A DNA stretch of 32,602 nucleotides from an uncultured Hyphomicrobiales bacterium (GTDB lineage: Bacteria; Pseudomonadota; Alphaproteobacteria; Rhizobiales; Ancalomicrobiaceae), in contig CAIYYN010000023.1 in assembly GCA_903930435.1 (NCBI GenBank), positions 1 to 32,602 of the forward strand, read 5' to 3'. Of this stretch, positions 8,845 to 17,272 are shown one piece after another. A program made the translations under genes and the position numbers. The notes under the pieces are model-generated. The model was not told the DNA's origin. It was given only the letters and a program-made list of their open reading frames with translations, and did not search any database. Numbering within the stretch: the first letter of the stretch is position 1; the number at the start of each line of letters is the position of its first letter.

Positions 8845-10709
8845 GGGATCAGCCCCCACAACTTGATCCGGAGCCAATCGATCGCAGGGTGCACCCAGAT
8901 CCAGGCGAGGTTGCGCCTCTCGATCTCGATCTTGATGACGCCCTCCATGCCCGGTCGCATGCTCTGATCCTCGGCTGGAACCGTTCCGATCACTTCAAAG
9001 CCGTTGGTGCCTTCCGCCGCCTGGGCCACCGACGTGACTGAGACAATCTTGAACGGGTAGGTGCGATCAGGCAGCGCGGATAACAACATCTGGCCAGTTT
9101 GGCCGACCGCGATCTCGCCTATTTCGGATTCGGGTACGAGCGCAGTCACCCGGTATCGATCAAGCGGCGCAAGTTCGAAGAGTGTATCGCCGCGCGAAAC
9201 AGGCTTACCGACAGACTGGCTCAGGTCGCCGCTGACGACGACTGCAGCAAACGGGGCGCGCAACTTTGCGCGTGCGATCATCTGCTGGGAAAGGTCAATC
9301 TCGGCATCGCTCTGGTCAATCTGTGCCCGCGCAATATTGATTTCGGCCAGATCTCGCTTGGCGAGCGCCTGATCAAGTTCTAATTGGTGCTGGCGTTTGT
9401 GCGCGATCTGGCGCAAGCGCTCAAGCTCGAGATCATTGTCCTGCAGTTCTGCAAGCACAAAGTCAGCCGGGACGATGTCGCCGGCCCGCGCATATTGTGT
9501 CCGGATGAAACCATCGAAGGGTGCGGATATGAGGCGTCGGGTCTCACCCTGGATCTGGGCGCGCGCACGCACCCGATAGGTATCGGTTGCGAAGGTGAGG
9601 AACGCTGTTGCTGCGAGGATAGCGACTGTTGTGAGCTTCCAGGCAAAGTATCGGGGCCCGAAGAGCTTTCTGATCACATCGGTCGTCCGGTCCAGGGCGA
9701 TCATTGGTAGCCAGCGATCCTGCTGCCATTTGTCATGCAACAGCGGACCCGCGACGGCTGCAACCGCATCAGCGAGATCAATATCTGCCTCGGAAAATGG
9801 AGCCGCCCGTTGCATCGTGACCGCGCCGATTGCACGATCGCTACGGAACAATGGAATCGAGACGATTTCAGCGCCGCCAAGCCTGCGCGACAGGATCAAG
9901 TTGGCACTCAGGATGCCGGGTGCGACCTGATTGTTGCCAGACGCTACGATCGGTATCTCCGCGTCGATGGCCTCGTTTTGCGCGTCCTCTATTGCCCGCG
10001 AAACCGTGTCACGGCGATCTACCTTCACGCTTTGCGCAACAGCTACGAGCCGCGATCGATGGCCCCGATAGCGCCCCACTGCGACACGATCGCAATTGAA
10101 CTGCCGCGTCAGAAGATTTGCGAACACACGAGCGGCATCAATACCATGGTCTTCCGCTGCGAGCGCATCAGCGGCTCCGATCAGAAATTGGGCCTTTGCA
10201 GCCGAAGCAGATCCCCGTTCGCGATCATGACGACCGAGGAAGGCCTCGATACCGGGTGCGCTCCACTGCAGATGCCGCATGATGCGGCGACTGGTCGACC
10301 TGTCGCGTGCATCGGCCTCGACAAGCACTACGCCGTTCAGTTTACCTGAAAAAATAAGAGGATAGCCGATCCTTAATTGCGCGTGCCCGGTATCCTCGAT
10401 TGCGGGGCGGCGACGTTCGAGCGACGCCTCCAGTACAGCGGCGCAATTGCCCGGCAGTGGATCATCCTGCGACGTGGCTGACCGGGGAAACCGGGCAACG
10501 ATCTCGTAGTGTCCCTGGTCCGGTGCACCGAGCATGAGGGCACTTTCCTGCACGTCGGGATACGATCTGCTTAAAATGGTCAGCCAGGCATTGGCGAACG
10601 CTGACAGGTCTTGGGCCTGCGCAAACAAACGCCATGCATCGGCCTCAACCGTCTGGTCGACATGTGTGTCGAAAAGCGATGAACTGGACGCACCTGTTTC
10701 ACTCTGCAA
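8841..10709 (-). CDS. Two-GAF-domain / HlyD periplasmic adaptor fusion
   Basis: 622 residues from a TTG at 10709. No ATG or GTG lies between this TTG and the preceding in-frame stop of the upstream gene, and a GAAGG is about 11 nt upstream. Residues ~25-155 and ~175-325 look like two GAF-type domains (the second has FNCDRVAVGRYRG and EIVSIPLFRSDRAIGAVTMQR). One membrane helix at about 359-374 follows, then a HlyD arm: lipoyl half (RLISAPFDGFIRTQYARAGD, ~392-411), coiled coil (~422-480), second lipoyl half (KLRAPFAAVVVSGDLSQSVG) and beta-barrel. The layout puts GAF domains in the cytoplasm and the adaptor in the periplasm, so a ligand or the SecA-like motor could be sensed across the membrane (inference). 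It is cotranscribed with its neighbours. Confidence 0.87.
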   Translation of the reverse strand: MQSETGASSSSLFDTHVDQTVEADAWRLFAQAQDLSAFANAWLTILSRSYPDVQESALMLGAPDQGHYEIVARFPRSATSQDDPLPGNCAAVLEASLERRRPAIEDTGHAQLRIGYPLIFSGKLNGVVLVEADARDRSTSRRIMRHLQWSAPGIEAFLGRHDRERGSASAAKAQFLIGAADALAAEDHGIDAARVFANLLTRQFNCDRVAVGRYRGHRSRLVAVAQSVKVDRRDTVSRAIEDAQNEAIDAEIPIVASGNNQVAPGILSANLILSRRLGGAEIVSIPLFRSDRAIGAVTMQRAAPFSEADIDLADAVAAVAGPLLHDKWQQDRWLPMIALDRTTDVIRKLFGPRYFAWKLTTVAILAATAFLTFATDTYRVRARAQIQGETRRLISAPFDGFIRTQYARAGDIVPADFVLAELQDNDLELERLRQIAHKRQHQLELDQALAKRDLAEINIARAQIDQSDAEIDLSQQMIARAKLRAPFAAVVVSGDLSQSVGKPVSRGDTLFELAPLDRYRVTALVPESEIGEIAVGQTGQMLLSALPDRTYPFKIVSVTSVAQAAEGTNGFEVIGTVPAEDQSMRPGMEGVIKIEIERRNLAWIWVHPAIDWLRIKLWGLIP

Positions 10710-10751
10710 GCGTTCGGCCTTCGTTACTGAACACGCATTCGGTTGGCCCGA

Positions 10752-11066
10752 TCAAAGACCGATATCGAGTGTGCCATAGCGCGCCTCAAATTCGCGCAAC
10801 CGCTCCGTCAACAACGCTGCGAGACGCTTGGCCGCATGTGGTGTCAGGACAATCCGGTTGGAGAGCTTGACGTCGAACCCCTTTGACTCCGCAATATTCA
10901 GCATACTATTTATGCCAAACAGCAGTGAAAATTCTTCGCGTGTGCTCAAAATATTGATGACGTTGGCATAATCGACGCGCATCTGGCTTTGGTCCCAGTG
11001 GACCTTTGTTGCAATTTGTTCGTCCGATTGCGGCGTCTGTATCGACTGCTTTACACTGTCACTCAT
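10752..11066 (-). CDS. DUF3467-family small protein, first gene of export-like operon
   Basis: 104 residues. I prefer the ATG at 11066 (preceded by GAGGG) over the in-frame ATG at 11078, which has no ribosome site. The body matches the DUF3467 pattern as I know it: a YANV segment, REEFSLLFG, NRIVLTPHAAKRLAALL and a closing EARYG. The family has no established function. It lies 42 nt upstream of, and in the same frame as, the GAF-HlyD gene, separated by a TGA. The position suggests a small cytoplasmic partner or regulator of the export proteins (inference). Confidence 0.8.
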   Translation of the reverse strand: MSDSVKQSIQTPQSDEQIATKVHWDQSQMRVDYANVINILSTREEFSLLFGINSMLNIAESKGFDVKLSNRIVLTPHAAKRLAALLTERLREFEARYGTLDIGL

Positions 11067-11526
11067 AACTACCCTCATCAGGAACGAAGTAAATACAGAA
11101 CAAGTTCAGCATTATAATGAATTCGAAATTAAATCAGATTGAGACTAATTGTCAAGTATGTAACAGTATACGTGAATTAATTGCCCAAACGGTCTCGTGA
11201 TTCGCAGTGAAGCGATGTTTGAGAGTTTTTTCTTATCATCGCTTTGTTAGAAGAGTTGAAAATTCAGATAATATTGAAAAGCCAAGGGCGTGTTGCCGGA
11301 ATAATTGAATTAAAAAATTTGAATATTATAATATTCAAAAAGCATATTTGAAATCAACACTATTTTACAGCGCTCCAGCAAATTAAGACAGTCTGAACTA
11401 TGACCCGCTCCCTGAATCGGGAGCGGTCATTGCCAAAAAGCACGGAGCACGTCACCCCCCTGAAAAGTGCCCACCTGTCGTACAGTGATGTGACACCATT
11501 ATCCGTAAATTGTAGCGCGCAAACAC
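11067..11526. other. AT-rich intergenic/leader region upstream of export-like operon
   Basis: About 460 bases, strongly AT-rich from 11090 to 11400, with no credible gene. It should hold the promoter(s) of the minus-strand operon starting at 11066. An 8-bp perfect stem-loop (CCGCTCCC / GGGAGCGG, 6-nt loop) lies at 11405-11426. It is not followed by a T-run on either strand, so it may be a regulatory site rather than a terminator. A plus-strand frame at 11400-11582 is not convincing. Confidence 0.5.
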
Positions 11527-11554
11527 AAAAAAGCGGCCATCAAAGGCCGTTTTT
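11527..11554 (-). terminator. Intrinsic terminator of the copy-2 tail protein gene
   Basis: The stem CGGCC/GGCCG (11534-11538 with 11545-11549, 6-nt loop) is followed on the minus strand by C-T-T-T-T-T-T, starting about 20 nt after the stop codon at 11573. A TTTTT run also flanks it on the plus strand, so it could work in both directions. Confidence 0.7.
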
Positions 11555-11572
11555 GGTAGCTATTTGCACTTT

Positions 11573-12094
11573 TCAGCCTTGAGCTTGTCTTGCCCTTCGC
11601 CAGAACGTCAAGCCGCCGAGGACCGCAAGCACTGGCAGTCCAGCACCAGCGACTGGACCTGGCGCAGCCAAGTTGCTCACTGACGACGGCGTCAGGGTCG
11701 CAGACAAAACAGAGCCATTCGGCGAATACGAGTTGACGAGGTATGATACGCCGTAAGTGCCTGCGTTCAAGAACAGGCTGTCCGACGCGGACCCCTGCGA
11801 GTATTGAAAATTTCCGGGGATGCCGAAGATAAAATTAGATGCGGGCAACGGATTGCCAGGGTACAGGGTATCAAACACCGTTTTTCCGTCTACTGACGTA
11901 AGCGAGATAATCGAAATCGCATAAGTGTCAGACAGGAGGCTCGCTGCAAACGTGTATGTTGTCGACAGATTTACGGTGAACGCGGACGAAACCGAATTTC
12001 CGTTAACACCTACTTTTGTCGTCACAACAAAGTCAGCAAGGGCTGGCGATGATAGGGTCATCAAGAGTGCAGCTGCAAAATACTGACGCTTCAT
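11573..12094 (-). CDS. Secreted protein with C-terminal APGPVAGAGLP sorting-type tail (copy 2)
   Basis: 173 residues. Signal peptide at 1-20 (cleavage after ALA), a beta-rich Ser/Thr/Tyr/Asn body, then APGPVAGAGLP at 144-154, a short hydrophobic helix and WRRARQ. The 11-residue tail motif is identical to that of the protein at 2685-3203 and the overall length matches, but the bodies are diverged. A GAGGG ribosome site lies upstream and a clear terminator downstream, so this is a single-gene unit. Two same-tail proteins bracketing the SecA-like/HlyD/M50 operon make them candidate cargo or surface partners (inference). Mature function is unknown. Confidence 0.85.
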   Translation of the reverse strand: MKRQYFAAALLMTLSSPALADFVVTTKVGVNGNSVSSAFTVNLSTTYTFAASLLSDTYAISIISLTSVDGKTVFDTLYPGNPLPASNFIFGIPGNFQYSQGSASDSLFLNAGTYGVSYLVNSYSPNGSVLSATLTPSSVSNLAAPGPVAGAGLPVLAVLGGLTFWRRARQAQG

Positions 12095-12480
12095 CGGATG
12101 CCCTCAAAGATATATTAAATTTTAGTAATTATTTTCACGCATGAAGTCAATGCAAATAGTGCGTTGTATTTCTTTGCAAAATACCGCTCTCGTCGTAAGT
12201 GCGTGTTTCGATACCCAATCACGGCTGACAGTTAACAGGCTGGCTAGAACAGAACTGTGACGCGCTGGAAACGCTCAGGGGCAATCGTGCATGACGCTTT
12301 CCAGCAATGTCTTCCGTTCTTTTCTGCAAAGGCTCGGGGATCGGGGTAATCTGGCGCTGTAACGATTCAGCGTCATTCCCTTCAGCGCAACGCCTGCGCC
12401 CGGACAGTGCGTGACCTCGGGCCTGATCGGATTGCAGTCATCGTACTGACCCAAGCATCTCGACGACCCCGTGACGCTCG
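12095..12480. other. Intergenic region, no clear gene
   Basis: 386 bases. The part next to 12095 is AT-rich and probably carries the promoter for the copy-2 tail protein. An 8-bp inverted repeat GCTGGAAA / TTTCCAGC lies at 12264-12271 and 12298-12305. A minus-strand stretch at about 12290-12460 stays open for some 55 codons but has no start or family resemblance; it may be a gene remnant. Confidence 0.4.
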
Positions 12481-13032
12481 TTACCAGATCACCGGCGAGG
12501 TCTGGTTGCCAGGCCCAAGTGGACGCTGAACCATGACAGTGTCGGTCCAGGCGCCGAACTTGTAGCCAATCGACGGCAGCCGTCCAACCTCCTGAAAACC
12601 ACAGTTGTGATGCAGTCGCAGCGAGGCTTCGTTCGCGGCGTCGATATAGCCGATCAACTGGCGGAAACCGGCCAAGGCACAGGCATCGATCAAGGCCGGC
12701 AGCAGAACACGACCGACGCCCGCCCTCAAGAAATCACGGTGCACGTAAATCGAGTGCTTCAGGGCAAAGCGGTAGGCTGGACGCTTGCGGAACGGGACCG
12801 CGTAAGCATAGCCAACCAATTGGCCGTTCAGTTCCGCCGCCAGATGCGGCAAGCGCTTGGCCTTCATGTTCTTGCGGCGGCGCTTGAGATCATCTGCTTG
12901 GAGGGTGTCGTCTTCGTCGTAGACACCGGGTTCGATGCCCTTCTGGATATGGTGGCGATAGATCGCCAGCATCGCGTCCAGATCCTTGTCCTCAGTGGGG
13001 CGTATGCTGATCACGGGAGGCGTTTCGGTCAT
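12481..13032 (-). CDS. GNAT-family N-acetyltransferase, phosphinothricin/methionine-sulfoximine acetyltransferase type
   Basis: 183 residues from the ATG at 13032 (M-T-E-T-P-P-V-I-S-I-R-P). The frame stays open upstream to 13128, but family alignment supports the shorter form. No strong ribosome site is visible. It has the GNAT core: IRPTEDKDLDAMLAIYRHH at the start, LVGYAYA, SIYVHRDFLRAGVGRVLLPAL with the acetyl-CoA loop R-A-G-V-G-R, and a closing HNCGFQEVGRLPSIGYKFG typical of Pat/Bar/MddA relatives. It should acetylate an amino group of a small amino-acid-like compound in the cytoplasm, perhaps as detoxification. The residues around ~36-60 carry an unusually charged insert (KRRRKNMKAK). 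It may be cotranscribed with the decarboxylase, which ends 150 nt upstream of its start. Confidence 0.85.
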   Translation of the reverse strand: MTETPPVISIRPTEDKDLDAMLAIYRHHIQKGIEPGVYDEDDTLQADDLKRRRKNMKAKRLPHLAAELNGQLVGYAYAVPFRKRPAYRFALKHSIYVHRDFLRAGVGRVLLPALIDACALAGFRQLIGYIDAANEASLRLHHNCGFQEVGRLPSIGYKFGAWTDTVMVQRPLGPGNQTSPVIW

Positions 13033-13183
13033 GCATGAATCCAGGGCTGATGAGTGTTCTGACAAGGTTTGCCCGGCCTGATCCATTGGAATTCGACCGG
13101 GACGCCAGCAATAGCAGACCTCGACCAAACACCGCCAGACAGGAAAGCACTCTCAACCCCGGTGACCTGGCTTGATCCACACC

Positions 13184-15550
13184 TCAGTCGGCTCGTTCGC
13201 GGGCGACATAGGTGTAGAACGCAATCTCGCCGTTCGGCCTGACTTCGCGATATAGGCCCTGAATTTCTGCATCAAAGCCGGGAAACAGGTTGCTGGCACG
13301 CTCAAAGGCCTCGAGATAGGCGACCATCGGCCTCGTTCGTTCATCGAGCCGTTCGCCGGGCACAATGATCGCGATGCCCGGCGGATAGACGACCCAGAGT
13401 GTCGTTGCGATCCGGCCCTCGGTCTGGCCGATCGGGACATAGTCGACGTCATTGCGCGTCAGAGAGCGGGCGGCGGCATGGGGCGTCATGGCCGGGTGCG
13501 GGCGATGCTCCGCCTTGAACATGGCCTTCTGCAGCGCGCTCATGTTCACGGACGCGTAGTAGTCGTGCATCTCGGTGCAGAGGTCGCGCAGTCCGACGCG
13601 GCTGTAACGGCCCGGTCGCTTTGCCACGAACTCCGGCATGACGTCATCAAGGCGCGCATTGTCGTCATAAAGACGCTTGAAGGAAACGAGCGCACTGACC
13701 AGCGTCCCGGCCTTGCTGGCTTCGACGCCGGGTGTCAGCAGGAACAGCAGCGAATAGAGATCGTTCTTTTCCGGCACGACCCGCGATTCGCGCAGATATT
13801 GCGCAACCACCGGGGCCGGAATACCGCGCGGCAGGTATTCACCGGTCACCACATCCAATCCCGGGCAAAGGAGTGTCAGCTTGTTGGGATCGGTCATGGC
13901 AAAACCGACGGCCGCATGCTCGAAACCGTGCCAGCTCTGATCAGCACCGAATTCCCAGAACCGGCTGTTGGCCACAAGCGCATCAGTGGCAACCGCTTCC
14001 CAGGGCGCATCGAACTTGCCGTCGGGCCGTCCCGTATCTGCCAGCGTCACTTGTGCTGGAACGAAAGGATCGAAGAACCAGCGCCGCTCAGGGAGCGCTT
14101 CCTTCTGTTCGAGTTCACGACGAACGGCGCGAAGCTTCTTTCTTAGTTCGATGCCGAGACGGATCGTGTCATCCCACAAGACTTCGCCTGAACGGCCCTT
14201 CATCATCTGCGCGCCAACGTCGAGTGAGGCGAACAGCGGATAGAATGGCGATGTGGAGGAGTGTTGCAGGAAGCTCTCGTTAAAACGCCGATGCTCGACG
14301 TGACGGGCCTGTCCGTGGATATGGCGATCCTTCACATGGATCTGCGAGGCTTGCGAGAAACTTGCCAGCTGCTTGTGGGTCGACTGGGTGGCGATGATGC
14401 CGGGTGACGTTTCATCCAGATCGGTGAGGCCCATCGAGAACCGGCCACGATAGATCGGGTGAAACTTCATGAAGCCAGCCCAGGCTTCGTCGAAGAGGAT
14501 GTATTCGCAGAGGTGACCGATGCGGGCAATGATCTGATCGGCACTGTAAATGGTGCCGTCGTAGGTGCATTGTTCGATCACGGCCACGCGGAAGGGGCGC
14601 GGGCGTTTCCAGGCGTCGGGATCCTTGACCAGCGGATTTGTCCGGATCTGCTCGCGGATGGCGGCTTCATCAAGCGCATCTTCCGTGATCGGTCCGATCA
14701 AGCCATAGGCATTCCGGTCCGTTGCCAGATAAATTGGAATGCCGCCACCAAGCAGCAACGCCCCGTGATGGGCGGCCTTGTGATTGTTGCGGTCAAAGAG
14801 CACCAGATCTTCATCCGCGACCAGCGCCGACAGGACGATCTTGTTGGACGCGGACGTGCCGTTCAGGACAAAATAGGTCTTCTCTGCCCCGAAGATCTCG
14901 GCTGCGGCCTGCTGGGCCTTCAGCGCCGGTCCCTCGTGCGTCAGGAGATCGCCCATTTCGAGGATCGAGTTATCCAGATCCGCGCGGAAGATCGCTTCGC
15001 CAAAATGTTCCATGAAAGTTCGCCCGATCGGGCTGCGGCTGTAGAAAATGCCGCCATTGTGGCCGGGGCACGTCCAGAGCTGGTTGCCCTCCTCGCCATA
15101 GTCGATAAGGGCACCAAAAAACGGCGTCTTCAGCGTATCGGCATATTGACGCAGGCGGCTGACGAGGTTCTTGGCGATAAACTCCGGCGTTTCCTCGGCC
15201 AGGAACACGTATCCGTCAATATAATCGAGCACTTCGACCGGGATATCCTCGAAGCGCTTGCGCCGGACCAGCAGCACAATCGGCATCTCAAGGCCGCGTC
15301 GGCGCATCATCGCAATCAGCGAGGCCGGCTTGCCCTCCAGGCCCTTCTTGCCCCAATCGACAACGAGGCAGCCGATCGCAGCATCCGTCTGGACGGCGAT
15401 TTCCGCATCTTCAGTGCGTCGCGCCCGTACGATCTGGTAGCCCATGCGTTCGATTGCACCGACGATCTCGCCGATGCGATGGCCTTCCAGATCATCTGTG
15501 TCGAACTGCGGTGCTGCGAACAGAAAGGTGAACCGTTGGGCAAAGTTCAT
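13184..15550 (-). CDS. PLP-dependent Orn/Lys/Arg decarboxylase (fold type I, large form)
   Basis: 788 residues from the ATG at 15550, chosen over an in-frame start eight codons upstream because M-N-F-A-Q fits family starts. An N-terminal receiver-like wing domain (~1-130) precedes the PLP domain. CPGHNGGIFY at ~161-170 is the usual CPGH entry motif, DEAWAGF at 354-360 supplies the pyridine-N Asp, and ATQSTHKQLASFSQ contains the Schiff-base lysine K393. The C-terminal small domain is complete. Length fits the family (~710-790). It decarboxylates a basic amino acid to a polyamine or agmatine in the cytoplasm, for polyamine supply or acid resistance. I cannot decide between arginine, lysine and ornithine from motifs alone. 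No antiporter gene is adjacent. Confidence 0.92.
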   Translation of the reverse strand: MNFAQRFTFLFAAPQFDTDDLEGHRIGEIVGAIERMGYQIVRARRTEDAEIAVQTDAAIGCLVVDWGKKGLEGKPASLIAMMRRRGLEMPIVLLVRRKRFEDIPVEVLDYIDGYVFLAEETPEFIAKNLVSRLRQYADTLKTPFFGALIDYGEEGNQLWTCPGHNGGIFYSRSPIGRTFMEHFGEAIFRADLDNSILEMGDLLTHEGPALKAQQAAAEIFGAEKTYFVLNGTSASNKIVLSALVADEDLVLFDRNNHKAAHHGALLLGGGIPIYLATDRNAYGLIGPITEDALDEAAIREQIRTNPLVKDPDAWKRPRPFRVAVIEQCTYDGTIYSADQIIARIGHLCEYILFDEAWAGFMKFHPIYRGRFSMGLTDLDETSPGIIATQSTHKQLASFSQASQIHVKDRHIHGQARHVEHRRFNESFLQHSSTSPFYPLFASLDVGAQMMKGRSGEVLWDDTIRLGIELRKKLRAVRRELEQKEALPERRWFFDPFVPAQVTLADTGRPDGKFDAPWEAVATDALVANSRFWEFGADQSWHGFEHAAVGFAMTDPNKLTLLCPGLDVVTGEYLPRGIPAPVVAQYLRESRVVPEKNDLYSLLFLLTPGVEASKAGTLVSALVSFKRLYDDNARLDDVMPEFVAKRPGRYSRVGLRDLCTEMHDYYASVNMSALQKAMFKAEHRPHPAMTPHAAARSLTRNDVDYVPIGQTEGRIATTLWVVYPPGIAIIVPGERLDERTRPMVAYLEAFERASNLFPGFDAEIQGLYREVRPNGEIAFYTYVARERAD

Positions 15551-15857
15551 GGCGCGTCCGTTTCGCAAGAGCACAGAATAGGATGATAGCCACGTGATGC
15601 CAATCGCCTATGACGATTGCATGACAGTTAGGGAGGCCGTGGGCCATGCTCAATCGTCAGGCAGACCGTGCAAAGGGCAGCAGCTGGGAGCGCCCTTCTT
15701 ATACCGTCAGAGTGTGATTCGTTGCGCTTTTTTGAGGCGGTCGAAAAGATCACGTTTTTCAGATCGTCGGCCAGATGTGGCCAAATGCCTGCTCTTCCTA
15801 TGTTGCAGTGTTCATGATACCGTCATATGCCATATAAATATTCAGCGACCAATATTC
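15551..15857. other. Divergent intergenic region, decarboxylase / small protein
   Basis: 307 bases. It should hold promoters for both flanking genes. An open frame in phase with the small protein extends back to 15594, but its translation is Cys/Arg-rich and unlike a real N-terminus. No strong repeat or known operator is seen. Confidence 0.4.
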
Positions 15858-16079
15858 ATGCCGAGTAAACAGTCCGATGACTTAAGTCGTGATGTCGCAC
15901 GCCTTGTTCCCTATTATGTTGATCCAAAAGACCTGCTGGATGCCGTGCGCAAGGAACACCCGGACGTATCAAAAAAGCAAATCATCCTGGCCGCTTTTTC
16001 GGCCATGATCGAATTGGCCGAAACGGACCCGATGGCGGCAAAACGGCTGCACCATCTGGCCATCTCGAACCGGTTATGA
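15858..16079 (+). CDS. Small conserved-looking protein of unknown function (73 aa)
   Basis: 73 residues from the ATG at 15858 (M-P-S-K-Q-S-D-D). The sequence is soluble, charged and probably all-helical: a VARLVPYYVDPKDLLDAVRKEHP segment followed by a KKQIILAAFSAMIEL helix. There is no signal peptide or membrane helix. Composition and codon use look like real coding sequence, unlike the frame upstream of this ATG. I do not recognise the family. It converges with the patatin gene, 14 nt from stop to stop. Confidence 0.6.
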   Translation: MPSKQSDDLSRDVARLVPYYVDPKDLLDAVRKEHPDVSKKQIILAAFSAMIELAETDPMAAKRLHHLAISNRL

Positions 16080-16093
16080 ACCGGGGCTCCGGC

Positions 16094-17272
16094 TCACAAA
16101 TCCTGCAAACGGTGGACGTCGTGAACGACGATGCCCTTTTCCGTCGGCAGTTCCAGCCAATGCTTTTGCAAAAGGGTCCGCTTTGTGTCCTCGTAGCCGC
16201 TCTGCCAATGCTCCCGCATCGACGTGCCTGAGAACTCGTAATCCTTGGCGTGGCCTTCATAGGCCTTCTGCTGATAGATCAGGTGCACGATGTTGATCGC
16301 CGGAAGCTCGTCGAGCTCGCTTTTCAGCTTACGATCGGCGTCCGTCAGCAACTCATCGGGAACACGAGCGAGCGCGTCGTGCAGCTTGGCCTTCCAGTTT
16401 TGCATGCTGCGATAGACATCGGTCGTCAAGCGCGTCCGCGATGAATACATGATGTCCTTGTGCCGTCCGAGTACATCTTCCATGTCGCGCGGCAGGACGC
16501 CACGGGCGCTGAAGAGATCGACCTGGAAGACCAGCGAGTTCGCCTGATCATCGTGATCGAGCAGATGTTGCAACGGCGTATTGGAAACGATACCGCCGTC
16601 CCAATAAAAGTCAGTGCCGATCTTCACCATCGGCAAGGCTGGCGGCAATGCACCGCTTGCCATGATGTGTTCCGGGCCAATCTGCTCGTTGGTATTGTCG
16701 AAATAAATGAAGTTGCCGGTCAGGACGTTGACTGCACCCACCGCGAAGCGGCAAGGCCCATCGTTGATCATTGAAAAGTCGATCAGTTCCCGCAGCGTCT
16801 CTTCAAGCGGGCTTGCATCATAGAAGCTTGTTGCCGTCGCGGCTCCGGCCGGACTCATCCACGCGTTCATCGGCTGAGGCTTGAAGAAACCGGGTTGCCC
16901 CAGCATCATCGTCATCGTTGCCGATGCCGAATTGCGCATGCGGCGGAAAATATCGCCGTCCGGCGTTGTGTGCCAGATCGTCCGATCTGTGATCCGCTCC
17001 CAGAACGTGCGCAATCGCTCTAGTCGGCGTTCACGAGGATTGCCAGCGATGATGGCAGAATTGATGGCTCCAATCGAGACGCCAGTCACCCAATCGGGTT
17101 CGATATCGGCTTCATGCAAGGCTTCGTAGACACCGGCCTGATAGGCCCCGAGGGCCCCGCCGCCCTGAAAGATCAACGCAATTCGATCGCATCCCGCAGG
17201 CTTCCAAAGAGGCCTCGTTCCGGATGTGTCATTCGATCGTGTTGCCGACATCGGGGAAGCCTTCGTATCCAT
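16094..17272 (-). CDS. Patatin-like phospholipase/esterase with DUF3734 C-terminal domain
   Basis: 392 residues from the ATG at 17272, with AACAGG upstream; the in-frame start at 17305 lacks support. The patatin catalytic dyad is intact: oxyanion loop QGGGALGAYQ at 36-45, nucleophile G-V-S-I-G at 64-68 (S66), and W-D-G-G with D225. The C-terminal ~110 residues match the DUF3734 extension. There is no signal peptide, so it acts in the cytoplasm or at the inner membrane. Patatins of this type sit next to 3-hydroxybutyrate dehydrogenase in many alphaproteobacteria (from memory) and may cleave lipids or PHB-granule esters. Here it is divergent from that gene. The natural substrate is not known. 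Confidence 0.9.
   Translation of the reverse strand: MDTKASPMSATRSNDTSGTRPLWKPAGCDRIALIFQGGGALGAYQAGVYEALHEADIEPDWVTGVSIGAINSAIIAGNPRERRLERLRTFWERITDRTIWHTTPDGDIFRRMRNSASATMTMMLGQPGFFKPQPMNAWMSPAGAATATSFYDASPLEETLRELIDFSMINDGPCRFAVGAVNVLTGNFIYFDNTNEQIGPEHIMASGALPPALPMVKIGTDFYWDGGIVSNTPLQHLLDHDDQANSLVFQVDLFSARGVLPRDMEDVLGRHKDIMYSSRTRLTTDVYRSMQNWKAKLHDALARVPDELLTDADRKLKSELDELPAINIVHLIYQQKAYEGHAKDYEFSGTSMREHWQSGYEDTKRTLLQKHWLELPTEKGIVVHDVHRLQDL

Noticed and set aside
3733-10709. Ordinary type I secretion or RND efflux operon
   Set aside because: No ABC ATPase/permease, RND pump or TolC gene is present; the only ATPase is SecA-like.
11405-11426. Stem-loop as a terminator
   Set aside because: No T-run on either strand and no gene ending just before it; kept only as an unexplained structure.
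12290-12460. Minus-strand open stretch as a gene
   Set aside because: No start codon or ribosome site and no recognisable similarity; at best a remnant.
14459-15586. 375-codon plus-strand frame across the decarboxylase
   Set aside because: Shadow of the PLP decarboxylase on the other strand, which has complete catalytic motifs.
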